NCBI GenBank assembly: GCA_963556255.1
Contig: OY744606.1
Coordinates: 72,602,908-72,666,907 of the forward strand
Origin: Allolobophora icterica
Lineage: Eukaryota > Annelida > Clitellata > Crassiclitellata > Lumbricidae
Direction: 5' to 3'
Length of the DNA: 64,000 bases
Shown: in pieces, positions 31,190 through 42,275 of the stretch
How positions within the stretch are numbered: the stretch's first letter is position 1
How the letters are laid out: the number at the start of each line of letters is the position of its first letter
The notes under the pieces: model-generated
Databases searched by the model: none
The model's input: only the letters and a program-made list of their open reading frames with translations
Told to the model about the DNA's origin: nothing
Translations under genes and position numbers: made by a program

Positions 31190-31756
31190 AGTGCGACCGT
31201 ACGTTACTTACCGTAATAAATAACGTAGGGCCTACGCGTACCGTACGTATAGGGCCTACGATACGTTATCGAAAAGAATAACGGACGCGCACCGTACGCG
31301 TACCACAGTATAAATAATAATTATTTATACTGTGCGCGTACGTTAAAAATGTAATTGCAGTTGCAGAATGAACAAAATGCATTTATTGAAGAATCGGCGT
31401 TCCATATGCACTTCCGTCAGCGTCATCTTAGTTGTTTACTTTACGAGTACGACGAATAAAACGCTCGCGCATAATGAGCATCGGGTAGGCCCTATTAATT
31501 TTTAATTTTTGTTGTCACTAATCTTAATCTAGCATTATTATTGTTATCGCCAGTCGCCAGAATATTAAATATAAAGCAGTTTAGCTATGCAGTATTAGTT
31601 TTGTTGACTTTTGTTGTGCATAATGTTATGTAGGCTTTTTTTTTATTTTCGTCATGAACTGATTTCAACGTACGCCAACGTACGGCATAACAACGTACGC
31701 GTACCGTAGGGCCTACATACGCTATAGAAAGAAATTAGGTACGTTCCGTACGTATG
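31190..31756. other. CGTACG-rich block, probable degraded element
   Basis: Clusters of CGTACG/GTACGCGTAC and TAGGGCCTACG occur at 31195-31345 and again at 31665-31756, unlike the surrounding sequence. The two clusters could be ends of one element (GTACG...CGTAC), but I could not define a target duplication. 30594-31189 shows nothing. Confidence 0.35.
31304..31334. mobile_element. 31-bp insertion consisting only of two terminal inverted repeats
   Basis: CACAGTATAAATAAT, one A, then its exact reverse complement, flanked by the exact 7-bp duplication CGCGTAC (31297-31303, 31335-31341). The 15-bp arm equals, bar one base at the fifteenth position, the terminus of the 364-bp element at 34580-34943, which also has a 7-bp duplication. 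Confidence 0.8.
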
Positions 31757-32407
31757 GTCGCATACTGTTTAGGACCATGCTTCTGGGCGTGTCAACACAC
31801 AGACGTGGAAACAAGTGTGTTATCCTTGTCTGTATATGCACGTGCTGCAGGTCAGCTCATGGAAGTGCCTCATCAGACTGTAGTATTCTTAGACAGTACA
31901 TTAAATAATTCAGGATTTTATAGAGCATTTCCACTTTTCAGTTAACTTTTAACCTTTGGCCAGCTGCAGCAGTGCAAGACAAACGGATATATGAGCGAAA
32001 TGTTTGGTGAAGTGATAACTTCAATGGGAGAGAACCAGTGACTTTTCCTCCCCCTATCCCAGGATGATCTATTCCCAAAGGCTAATGACGCATACCCCTA
32101 AAGACCATTGACGTTTTCCCCCGAGGCCAATGATGCAGACCCGTCACTCATGGAGTCACGGTCGAAAACTGTTGTCTGTTCCTATACAGTCACTTGCTGC
32201 TGCTGAGAAGTGAAAAGGATCACGCGCGAAAGTCGAAAATTTCTTAGGATCGCTATTAGTCATCAGGACATTGAACGAATGTATTACCCTGTTGTCGAAA
32301 TTTTCTATGGCCGTTTTTAATCTGCACAATTTTGATTCACATTTAAGACCTTGTATCTTTAAATATGTTTAGTTGTGCACGTCTGACTATAATCTGCTCC
32401 TGTTATA

Positions 32408-32673
32408 CATGGGCGTCCACAGGAATTTTTCCGGGGGGGGGACATTTCTAAGGGGGGGGCGCAAAATGTGCTAGGAGGGCACACAACTTTTTAGGGGGAG
32501 CAAAATTACGTTTTTTTGCATAGAATAGCTGACTTACCTCAATAATTAAGTGTTTATTAGCATTGAAAATCGTGTTGGTAGTGTTGGAATAATCATAACA
32601 ATCAAAAGATTTTTTTAAAACATATTTTCAAAATCCAGAGGGGAGGGGCAAATGACCCCTCCGGACGCCCATG
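32408..32673. mobile_element. hAT-type MITE of the element-B family, 266 bp
   Basis: Ends CATGGGCGTCC/GGACGCCCATG. The left interior ACAGGAATTTTTCC matches the right interior of element B (540-1943). Flanks CTGTTATA and CTCTTATA match at 7 of 8 positions. 31757-32407 and 32674-33287 hold nothing beyond an R3 fragment at ~32826-32870. Confidence 0.82.
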
Positions 32674-33295
32674 CTCTTATAGTTTATTTGCAAAATGTAT
32701 GTAATCATTGTATGCATGTAATGCATGGCGCTTGTCAGATCAACTATAGGCTACTTATTTACTTTTAAGAAAATGTTTTGCCTCTGTAAATTATTTTCTG
32801 TTTCTCCTCAACTTTCCGAACAATTCGGGGTCGAGGCCATACGGTCGATCGCTATAGAAACGTGATCATTACATTTCCTTCACTATGACGCATCGTAGGG
32901 TCCTAATCGTGTGTTGTCGATACCCCTCCGCCCATGTCGTATCTAGACGTCTGACTTTAACTTTACTTAATGACTTAAATGACCGTCTGACAGAACAAAG
33001 GAGCCTCTGTAACACCAGCGTTCATCATAGGCATCTAGTTTCCTGTGTTTAACGACATTTTAGGTACTGTATGTAGGCCTATGTAGGTTAATCAGTAAGC
33101 AGCCTTTAATTAATGTAAGACATACGCTTACATTATACAAAATAAGTTTAAGATGTAGTTAAGATTTACTGTCGATCAAGAAAAGCCCAAAACGGTCCAC
33201 CCATATATCAAATGGCAGCGAGCACTTATGACTCTACAATTCAGTTAACCTTACTATTTCCAGTTTATGCCGTATCCAAAGACTTTTCTATAGGC

Positions 33296-33848
33296 CAGTG
33301 ATGGGCAATAGTTAACTAAAAAGTTGCTAACTATTAGTTTAACTAAAAAATTTTAGTTAAGGAAGAAGTTTAACTAAAAAAAATAGTTTAGTTAAAACCA
33401 TAGTTTAACTAAAAATTTTTAGTTGCTAACTAAAAAGTTTAACTAAAAAAATCAGCAATATGCAACTATTTTTCCACAGTGAACATTGAACACTGTCAGC
33501 AAAAAAACATTTTAACACTGCATGGTTTTAGCATTTACAGCCTGTGTTTTCAAATTCATACACTACTTACAGTGCACATGTAACTGTATGCCAGAACAGT
33601 ACACATTGCATAGTTTGAAGGTGAAATTGTCATTGACGCTTAGCATTATTACAGTTCACTTAACGTCTTTTATTGCAAAAATGTTTGTCGTAAATAGTTG
33701 GAAAATAGTTGGAAAAAGTTTAACTACTTTTTTTTAGTTTAGTTAACTAATTTCCAAAATCAGTTGCCAACTTTAGTTTAACTACTTTTTTTTAGTTGGA
33801 AAATAGTTTTAGTTTAACTAAAAAAAAATAGTTTAGTGCCCATCACTG
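33296..33848. mobile_element. Non-autonomous hAT element D, 553 bp, GTTTAACTAAAA-rich
   Basis: Ends CAGTGATGGGCA/TGCCCATCACTG, perfect 12 bp; exact 8-bp duplication CTATAGGC at 33288-33295 and 33849-33856. Both subterminal regions are arrays of TTTAACTAAAAA and its reverse TTTTTAGTTAAAC. The middle (33480-33700) encodes nothing recognised. Confidence 0.93.
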
Positions 33849-34029
33849 CTATAGGCCTAGGCATACATCAAAACTTTCTCACAGACTATTCCGTAGACAA
33901 GAACGTGAAGAACAGCTCTTGGACGGCGCCTTTTCTGGCCCAGTTAGCTACACCGGTAAAAGCGTATAGGCTGCGTCCCATAGGCCCTACTCCTCTGTGT
34001 AAGAGAGCATGCAGATCGCGGTTCGCTTC

Positions 34030-34440
34030 TCGAAGGTGACTTATTTCAGAGACTCAAATCTCGGGCTAGTACGGTCCGTACACGGGGACCTTAAATGGCG
34101 TGGCGCCTATTCAAACGGGCAGCGGTGGTGAAGGATCTCACCAGATCAATCCATTGAAAAGTGAGCAGGGTCGAGGCCATAGGTCGCTATATAATAGAAA
34201 ATCGCGTACATTTTCTGTCGCTAGAATTAACTCTCCTCCGACACGGGTTCGTTCTGCATTCTGTTCTGGCCTTCAGATCTCCGCTAAGAACTTTTCCTGA
34301 ACTTATTTCCTCGGTAGGCCGTTTAGTTTTGAATTTTTTCGGATTTATTTTCAAAATTGATCGGAGTCCTCATGGAAATCGGTTTGCACAACGACCTTGC
34401 TTAGTAGCTACCCTCGACTGATGCCTTGAGCATCAATATA
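34030..34440 (+). repeat. Dispersed repeat R3, longest copy
   Basis: Uninterrupted counterpart of the R3 copy split by the LINE block. It includes GTCCGTACACGGGGACCTTA and ACGGGCAGCGGTGGTGAAGG. The frames through it have no family resemblance. Confidence 0.6.
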
Positions 34441-34579
34441 CTTGCGCTATAGAAGTATACAAGGGCTATAGAAGTTTTCAGGGTATTATGATGGAACGCA
34501 GCTCGTTGTTAACCGACAAAGCTGACGATTTCGAAGTATGACGAGTGATGAAGAAGAAGAATCTCGCCAACAGTGATGC

Positions 34580-34943
34580 CACAGTATAAATAATACACAG
34601 TACGTCGACTCCCGGCCGATGCAACAGTCAGAATGTGTGACCGACCGCCATTTTGAATACGAGCTCTTACACGTCGATACACCGGAACCCATCACATCAA
34701 ATATTTTTAAACGTTACAACAACATTGATGACTACACGCCGATACACCGGAATCCATCACGTAAAATATTTTTTAAACGTTACAACAACATCGAGGACTT
34801 CATTAGAATTAACAATATTATTTTTAACGTTAATTTCAGCTTAAATCTATAATTCAAGAGCTCGTATTCAAAATGGCGTCACCCAAAAACTAGTCAACAG
34901 TTAGCAATGCGAGTCGACGTACTGTGTAATTATTTATACTGTG
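34580..34943. mobile_element. DNA transposon/MITE with 7-bp target duplication, 364 bp
   Basis: Long imperfect inverted ends start CACAGTATAAATAAT and include ACACAGTACGTCGACT and CCATTTTGAATACGAGCTC. Exact 7-bp duplication GTGATGC at 34573-34579 and 34944-34950. An internal ~65-bp tandem duplication (GATACACCGGAA...ACGTTACAACAACAT) fills 34673-34800. 7-bp duplications are unusual; the superfamily is undetermined (hAT, P or Dada are possible). Confidence 0.82.
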
Positions 34944-35116
34944 GTGATGCCTCGAGATTCGTGGCCACATGTGGTGTAGGCTTATTAATTGTCCAAATCT
35001 GAAGGATCAAGGGTGAAGCACGTGAACATCCGGAACCATTCGTCGTTAGTTGACGATCCCAGGCGTGAATGAAATCATTCATGTTAACAATTCACAAGAA
35101 AAACTTGATAAGCACA

Positions 35117-35400
35117 CAGTGGCGGCGATCTTGTTTCACAGGTGAAGGGACATTTTTTAACTGATCTGGTCAAAAAAGTGTTTTGAACTGATCTGGTCAA
35201 AAAAGTGTTTTGAACTGATCTGGTAAAAAAGAGGTAAAAAAATTTATCGCCGTGAATTGGTCTGGTAAAAAAGGTAAAAAAATTTTTAATGACTTTTTGG
35301 TGTTTCTTCAAAATGTGGGGTGGTCCGATGCATGGCGTGTCCCCCCACAGTTAAAGGTGGGGGTCTTGTCCCCCTCGACCCCCCATGATCGCCGCCCATG
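35117..35400. mobile_element. hAT-type MITE with offset target duplication
   Basis: Ends CAGTGGCGGCGATC and (reverse of right) CATGGGCGGCGATC. The flank TAAGCACA precedes it at 35109-35116 and recurs at 35407-35414, six bases (TAGGCC) beyond the right end. An internal 34-bp unit CTGATCTGGTCAAAAAAG is repeated 3-4 times. Confidence 0.7.
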
Positions 35401-35674
35401 TAGGCCTAAGCACACCAGAAGTAGATTCATACGCAAAATATCTCCGAATAAAAAGATAAGCCTAATGCGAACACATTCCTTAATTCTAAAAAATTCACAT
35501 TGCTTCGGAACAAGAGCTGACGACAACCGGATATGCCACCTGAGAGATCCCGAAGTTTAGGACAGTTTGTGGCTGACAGAGTCGTTCAACTCGTTCGTAT
35601 AGGGCCGGCCTACCTTTATCCTGTAATCCAGAATGATCAGAATCCATATCTTACAGGCCAGAATGAATGAATGG

Positions 35675-36572
35675 CAGTCTTGTTGTCACGACCTTAAACC
35701 TCAAGACCAAGACTTTTAACCTCAAGACCAAGACTTTGAACCTTGAGACCAAGACCAAGACTTTGTACCTCGAGACCAAGACCAAGACTTTGAACCTCAA
35801 GACTAAGACCAAGACCCAAAAAAATCACATTCAGGTCAAGACTTTTTTCCTTACAAAAAACTTGTCAAGTCGGACTACTCACTATTTTAATAAAAACGTG
35901 AGTCTTTTATTTTATTTAAGCAATTTAACTTAAATGCAGACTGCAGAGAATTCCGAATTCGTATTTACAAAAGTGCTTCATGCAAAATGTTATTCCAAAT
36001 GCATTTGTATTTTATAAAAACCAATTCACTCAGAATTTTCTGACAAAGACGTGCTTTGTGGGGCCTCATAAAAATTTCGCCATGTGCAAAATACTTTCCA
36101 TAGGTGCTGAAGTCGCTGGCACACGGAGTAGCTCTTCAAGCACTGGATTTAAATGTACAAATCGTGAGCCTTTTTAAAATCCTCCCATGGTTTATCAGAC
36201 CGTCTGGCTAAGAAAAAGTCTCTGCAGGGCTTCCATATACAGCATAATCTAGTGGCTGCTGCCGATGGGTTTTCCTGACCAACAAGACTTGTATCCTTCC
36301 GTAGGTATTTGTCGTAGGCTATGATGCAAACAGGCTTGATAAATTTTTTAATTCTTGAGTTTTGTTAAATGACTGTTCATATTGACAGCCGGTCTTGGTC
36401 TTGCGAGACCAAGACCAAGACTTTGAACCTCAAGACCAAGACCAGACTTTGAACTTCAAGACCAAGACCAAGACTTTTGGTCTCAAGACCAAGACCAAGA
36501 CCAAGACTTTTAAAAACGAATTCGAGTGCACTCGAGAGCAAGACCTATAGGTCTCGAGGACAATTAAGTCTG
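35675..36572 (-). mobile_element. hAT transposon C, copy 2
   Basis: Same layout as 21089-21971: CAGTCTTGTTG start, AAGACC hexamer arrays at both ends, and shared interior (AATTTTCTGAC.AAGACGTGC; GATGGGTTTTCCTGACCAAC). Exact 8-bp duplication ATGAATGG at 35667-35674 and 36573-36580. The transposase-like frame is broken in this copy. Confidence 0.92.
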
Positions 36573-36580
36573 ATGAATGG

Positions 36581-37145
36581 CTTAATTTGCAAGACCATCA
36601 TAACATTAGCTGCAACGCTATGACATTTATTCATTACCAAAATCGATTACGCTGAACTCATACCGGCGGACCGCTTCTTGGTTTAGCCTGTAATAATCAT
36701 TTTTCTAACTACAACAATTGAGTTTGCACTGTTACCGTACCAGGTGCGATTGCCACTTTTTGAGATCAAGCATGTTGACCACTGTACGGATCAATAGAAC
36801 CGAGGCATTTGCGCTTGCGCGACCTTTATACCTCATCAGCTATTGGCCGGTAGTGGTAACCACGTGCCCGAACACAGCCAATAGCTGTGCTGCATGGTTG
36901 TGGATGTCAGAAGACGGGAGTCTTTATAAGTCGGCGATGATGTTTGTTCGGTTGGCTGAAGGGTTATGTTATTATCATTATTATCATTACGACGTTTATG
37001 CAATTAATTCACCTTTATGTCGTGATCTACTAGTATAGCGGGCGACGTACGTGGAAATGCGAGCCTGGCAGATACGACCGTCTATTTCTTTCAGGCAGCG
37101 CTCGCTGGAGTTGGAGGTTTAGCGACGACGCGCTGCCCGTCCACG
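36581..37145 (+). promoter_or_regulatory. Upstream/5' UTR region of the LRIG-like gene
   Basis: A strong acceptor-like site (TCTATTTCTTTCAG) ends at 37094, so the exon carrying the start codon probably begins at 37095, with a non-coding exon further upstream. The GC content rises around 37040-37340. No TATA box or initiator can be assigned. Confidence 0.4.
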
Positions 37146-37366
37146 ATGTGCCCCTCTTGTCCCGCTAGTATGGGCCGCAGGACGGCCGCCGTAGGCATCG
37201 TTGCCCTCAGGGTCATCCTTGTAACGGCCATGTTCCAAGCGATCGTCGCGAACACGGAACACATGGCGTGTCCGACGGACTGTTTCTGTCTCGGTAACAT
37301 GGTGGACTGCAGCAAAAAGAGATTAAAACGCGTGCCTGACGACCTACCCTCATGGGTTCAAATACT
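37146..37366 (+). CDS. LRIG-like exon: signal peptide and LRRNT cap
   Basis: Starts at ATG 37146; a second in-frame ATG nine codons in (MGRRTAAVG) would give the more typical signal peptide, with hydrophobic core VALRVILVTAMFQAIVA. Four cysteines follow in CPTDCFCLGNMVDC, in the usual LRRNT spacing. Donor GTGAGT at 37367. Confidence 0.85.
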
Positions 37367-39223
37367 GTGAGTACTGAGCCTACGTTGAATCTCCTATCTA
37401 ATTTAATGACTTATGTAGCGCCATTTTAGAAGTTTCTTAATTCCATCGCTCCCTATGTTGCCAAGGAGATGCCAGCTAAGAGCATGTATGTGCGAACACT
37501 GAATGATTGATGCAGTAATTTAGTTTCTACTAGTGTGTAGGCTATTAATTTTGTTGCAATAACTTTTATTGTATTGACTCTCTTATTACATTGGAGCTCT
37601 AATTAGTTTATGACTGGACAAGGCAGTATAATTGGGCGATATTGGATTATACACAATTGCTGATTTGTAGCTGGGTATCTCCTATAAATTTGAATCATTC
37701 AGCTGCCAGTTGGACAGAGGGAATTGTTGCACATTAGGTGTGTTTTATTGTTAGTTTGAAGTGGTGAGCGCTGAGTGTCTGTTTGCATATTGATTTTATG
37801 TGTCTTTATTTACAAATTTTTACATTTTTATATTTGTGTAATTCCAGTATTTATGAAGGATTGAAGTGTCATCTGCCATTAAGGAGCTGTAAACTGAGTA
37901 CTATAGTTGCAGATCTATGCATTGCCCACTTAGGTACTCACTTCTCATGCTGCATTTCACACAATGATCTCTCAAAACATGGGTCATTGTAACACACAAA
38001 TTAGACACTTCCAAAAAGCAAAGCTCAGTCTTCAGTTACAAGACTTCTTTAAAATGGTCCCTAAATGGTAATGCTTTGCAGGAACCTCCTGTATCTTGTT
38101 ATTTTTAACAGATGATGCTTAGTTATACTGCTGTCAATACCAATCTTCACAGATGTAGGGCTGAAGGGTCTTTTTTCGTAAGTGAAACTACATCGACAAC
38201 TCATATACAGGACTCCTTGTCCACATACACTTAAATCTTGCTATTTAATGCTCCTTTGGGTGCCATATTGAGGACCACTGTATAATAGGTTTATGTTGTA
38301 ACGAGTTTATTTTCGATTAGCAACCTAGTTTCGGGAACCATGTCCATGGCCGTCTTAAATCAGAGTTTATGTTATAAGAGAAGAAGAGCTGTCACTGAAA
38401 CTAGCCCCGAGGCAGCCATGGGTATGAAATGTTAGCAACGTCATTTTCTTAGCCTCGGCATATGAGGGCGGGTGGCCAATCTTCTCCCTCGCCATCTAAT
38501 ATTCCCACCAACAGTATATGGTCAGTATACGTATTATAGCTGAGTTGACTGGGGGGCACAGGTGGGGCAGAAAGCTCAAACCAAATTTCTGTCTTGGCGA
38601 GAATTTGAACCCCCAACCTCTCGAATGACAGTCCAGCATGCTAACCACTTGAGTGCCCCCTGTTGTAACCATGTTTATTTATTTATTTATTTATTTTATT
38701 TATTTCGGATATTTCTATACCGCCTCCTCAAGTCTACTACTACTCAGAGGCGCTCCCGACTACAGCATTGATACTGTGTCGGAGTTTTCACGGCGAAGCG
38801 CCACGAGCAATCACGAGTGAAGGACTTGCCCAAGGTCCGTACGCAGAGGCTAGAGTGGGATTCGAACCTGCAACCCTCCGGTCATAAGGCGCCAAACTTA
38901 CCACTGATCCCCACTAATGTTGTGACGAGACTGTATGTGTGCAGGTGTTTACATACATGGCACAGCCGCAGATTATCAGGTTCAAAACTAGGATTCGAAC
39001 CCAAGCTAGATGATAATCGTAATTGTGAACTTGAGAACTTCTAATGTGCTGTTTTAAGATGAACACAAGACATCCGCTTAGTCACAAGTGCTACATCATA
39101 TCAGAGGAGATATCATGTGCTTCTTCTGTATACATGTATGTAAGGCGCCCTGCCTGGCTGCCATTTCTACTATATGTATGTTCACTGCAGTGTGGTTAGC
39201 AGGTGCTTAAATAAAGAAAAGAA

Positions 39224-39307
<84 letters not shown>

Positions 39308-42229
39308 GTGAATGACAAAATCTGGTCACCAAAATACCAGACAGATCTCATAAATATTACACAAGTCAACTAAGAGATTGGTTGTGGAAGAGTATTAAAT
39401 TTGTAAGACTGCAAGTGATGAATGTGGTGATCAATCATTGAAAGTTTAGTTGTAGTTAAACCTTGTGAAGTATATGAATAGCCTAAAGTTAACCTATGGC
39501 TGTGAAGGTTAGCTTAAGACATGAACTTACAAGGGCTATGTTCATTTCCATGAACTTCTATATAGAGTTCATGCTTAAGATTATAAACTGACCTGTCCAG
39601 TTCAAAGTCTGCGAGGTGTCAAAGATAATATCTGAATTTAGAGGTGGACACTGTTGTACTACACGCCTGGCTGATATATTGACCAAAGTTTACATTTAAT
39701 GTGACCCAGGAAGGGCCTGGCAACTAGGGGATTTCATTGTGACATATGTAATAACACTAGAATAGTACCTATGGCAGCGGGGTTAATTGGTGAGGGCAGT
39801 GAGAGGTCAGTTGGCCTGGGGATAAACAGAAACAGATGGGCAGATGGATCATTTGGGGCCTCCTGCATTTCCCTGTGACACTCCAGACAATTGATTTCAA
39901 GTGGATGGGTGGGTGCACTTAACTGAAGGGTAATTGTCCTAATAACCCCTATTTCTTTTGGTACAGTGGCTAATTATACACCCTGTAGTGCTGAACAATA
40001 TGGAACATATTTTTTGACACTGTTCGTGGTAACATATACAAACCTTATGTTTGTCCCACAAGGTGGTCCAGGGCTTTAAGGATATACTGGCTGATGAAAC
40101 ACAATACAGAGACATGGAGGACATCAGTAAAGCATACAGGACAACCATTATATGCAGATCAGGGCAATACCATTGTGGCATTATGTTTCTGTATACAACT
40201 GCCTGTCTAGGAATCAGCTGTACCCCTAATAAATTCATTTTGAGTATACAAACAGCATTTTAAGTAGGGTTGAGAATGGTGAACATGGGACTAAGAGAGA
40301 TCGCATTTTAAGTGGGGTTGAGAATGGTGAACATGGGACCAAGAGAAATTGCATTTTAAGTAGGGTTGAGAATGGTGAGTATGGGACCAAGAGAGATCGC
40401 ATTGACCAGTCAAAAGGCAAAAACCAGATCAACGTTCAATACTACTAACAGTCCCTAACAGGTTCATTCTGGGTCAGTGGCTGATTGTTCTACATGCCTC
40501 ATATACATAAGGTCCTGGCCTTGGTTTGAGTTTTCAGATTCTATGCAAATTTCTTGGTCCCTGCCTGCATTGAGCTCTTCTGCGAAGAGATACAGTTTTG
40601 ATACATGTTACAACAGCCCTGAGCGCAGCAGGTGAACTGCCATCTTCCAGGTATGCTGCTTATTGTGCCAGACTCCATGTGAGACATCATTTGCAGCACA
40701 CAGAGCTGTAAAATACATCAAAGCGGTTTTATTTTTATGCTAGACTTCATCAAGTACTGGTTTATGCTAAATCTGTCTTTTGATCTTTGCTTATAGTATT
40801 GATACTATAGTCAACATATACCACCTGTATGGATATACCTGTAATTGGGTGGCTCTGTAATTGCAGTACCCTATGGTTTCTTCTGAGTTCTCCCCTTGAC
40901 ACTTACTTATGTAGATCTGAGTGTTTAAGGTAAAATAAAAAAATCAAGGTATAAATTTTTGACTGATGTGAGAAGATTAGTGCATTTTTCATAACTTTTT
41001 CAGGGTTAAGAAGATATGAAGTGTTGCTTGTAAGTTTGGCAAGTTATATAGGGGGCTATAGGTTACCGTCACGGCTCTTGTTGGTATTATATCATAAATC
41101 ATTTGAGTCCAACCTTTGAAGGCTATGAAACTTGTGAGTGCTTTCTGGGTACATCACCAGGAAGCCAGGAAGGCCATTTGACCGTCCTTGTGTGCGACCT
41201 CAAATTTTGACCTGTTACCACTTTTAGCATTCAGCTGGCTTTGAACATTCGTAAAATGAATGCCAACAGGCTTCCAGATCTGAAATTGACTGGATATTTC
41301 AGTTTGTGAAAGGGTGTGAAGATTTTATTGAGCTGTAACCATCTTTTAGAGTAGTAGAATCCTAATTTTTTAGACAGAAATAAAATATAAAAATAAGAAT
41401 CCTATTCTTTTGATTGTTGCCCTTCTTTGAGTGAAATTTCCAGTAAATTGGATTCTGGTAAAGGGAGTAGTTGTTGAGCTGTTGAGTGAGCAGGTGTTTC
41501 AAATGCCCTTGGGGTTTTTAGTATATGATAGCTTTCAGTTCTTCCTTGAAATCTAGAGAGTATTCATGTCGGCAGCCATTAAATCAGGTTACATTCGGTT
41601 GTTGGGACCTTTTTCTAAATCTTTAATGTTGTCTAATTAGATTCTGAAGATTGCAGATAACTGACCTTGAATTACACAGCTACGGAACCCCCTCGGTTGG
41701 TTTGAGGTAGGATTTAACCAGACTTGGAAACTCTGCGCTCAACCTTGGCTCAGCGGGCACGCTTTTATGAAATGTTATGCCAATTTCCGACACAACCGGT
41801 GGGCTAGTGTTACATAATATTAATCTCTGGGCCTGGTAAACATCATGAAATTGGTCCAAAAAGGCCACAGTGACGTAATGAGATTAGAACCTGGTGTGTG
41901 GTCGTTGAGGAGACCGTGCCGCTCCTGTGTACAGGTTTAATCGGATCTTAGAGGCCTTTAACGAAACGCCTCGGGCTACTGCTGGTGATAGATTCTGTTT
42001 CTCAGTGGCAGTGGGTCTCAATGCCAACTCAACGGTTCAGGCTGTTCGCTGGAAATTGGTTGATTATCGAAAGATGATCACCTGCAAAATGTTTCTTATT
42101 CTTAAAAATGTTTTACAGGCTACTGTGGACTGTAATTATTCTTCAGTAATTTATGTATCACCATAACTCTATATATTTGTATACAGGCCTATGTGTTCAT
42201 ATTTATATGCAATTATGCATATATGTAAT

Positions 42230-42275
<46 letters not shown>

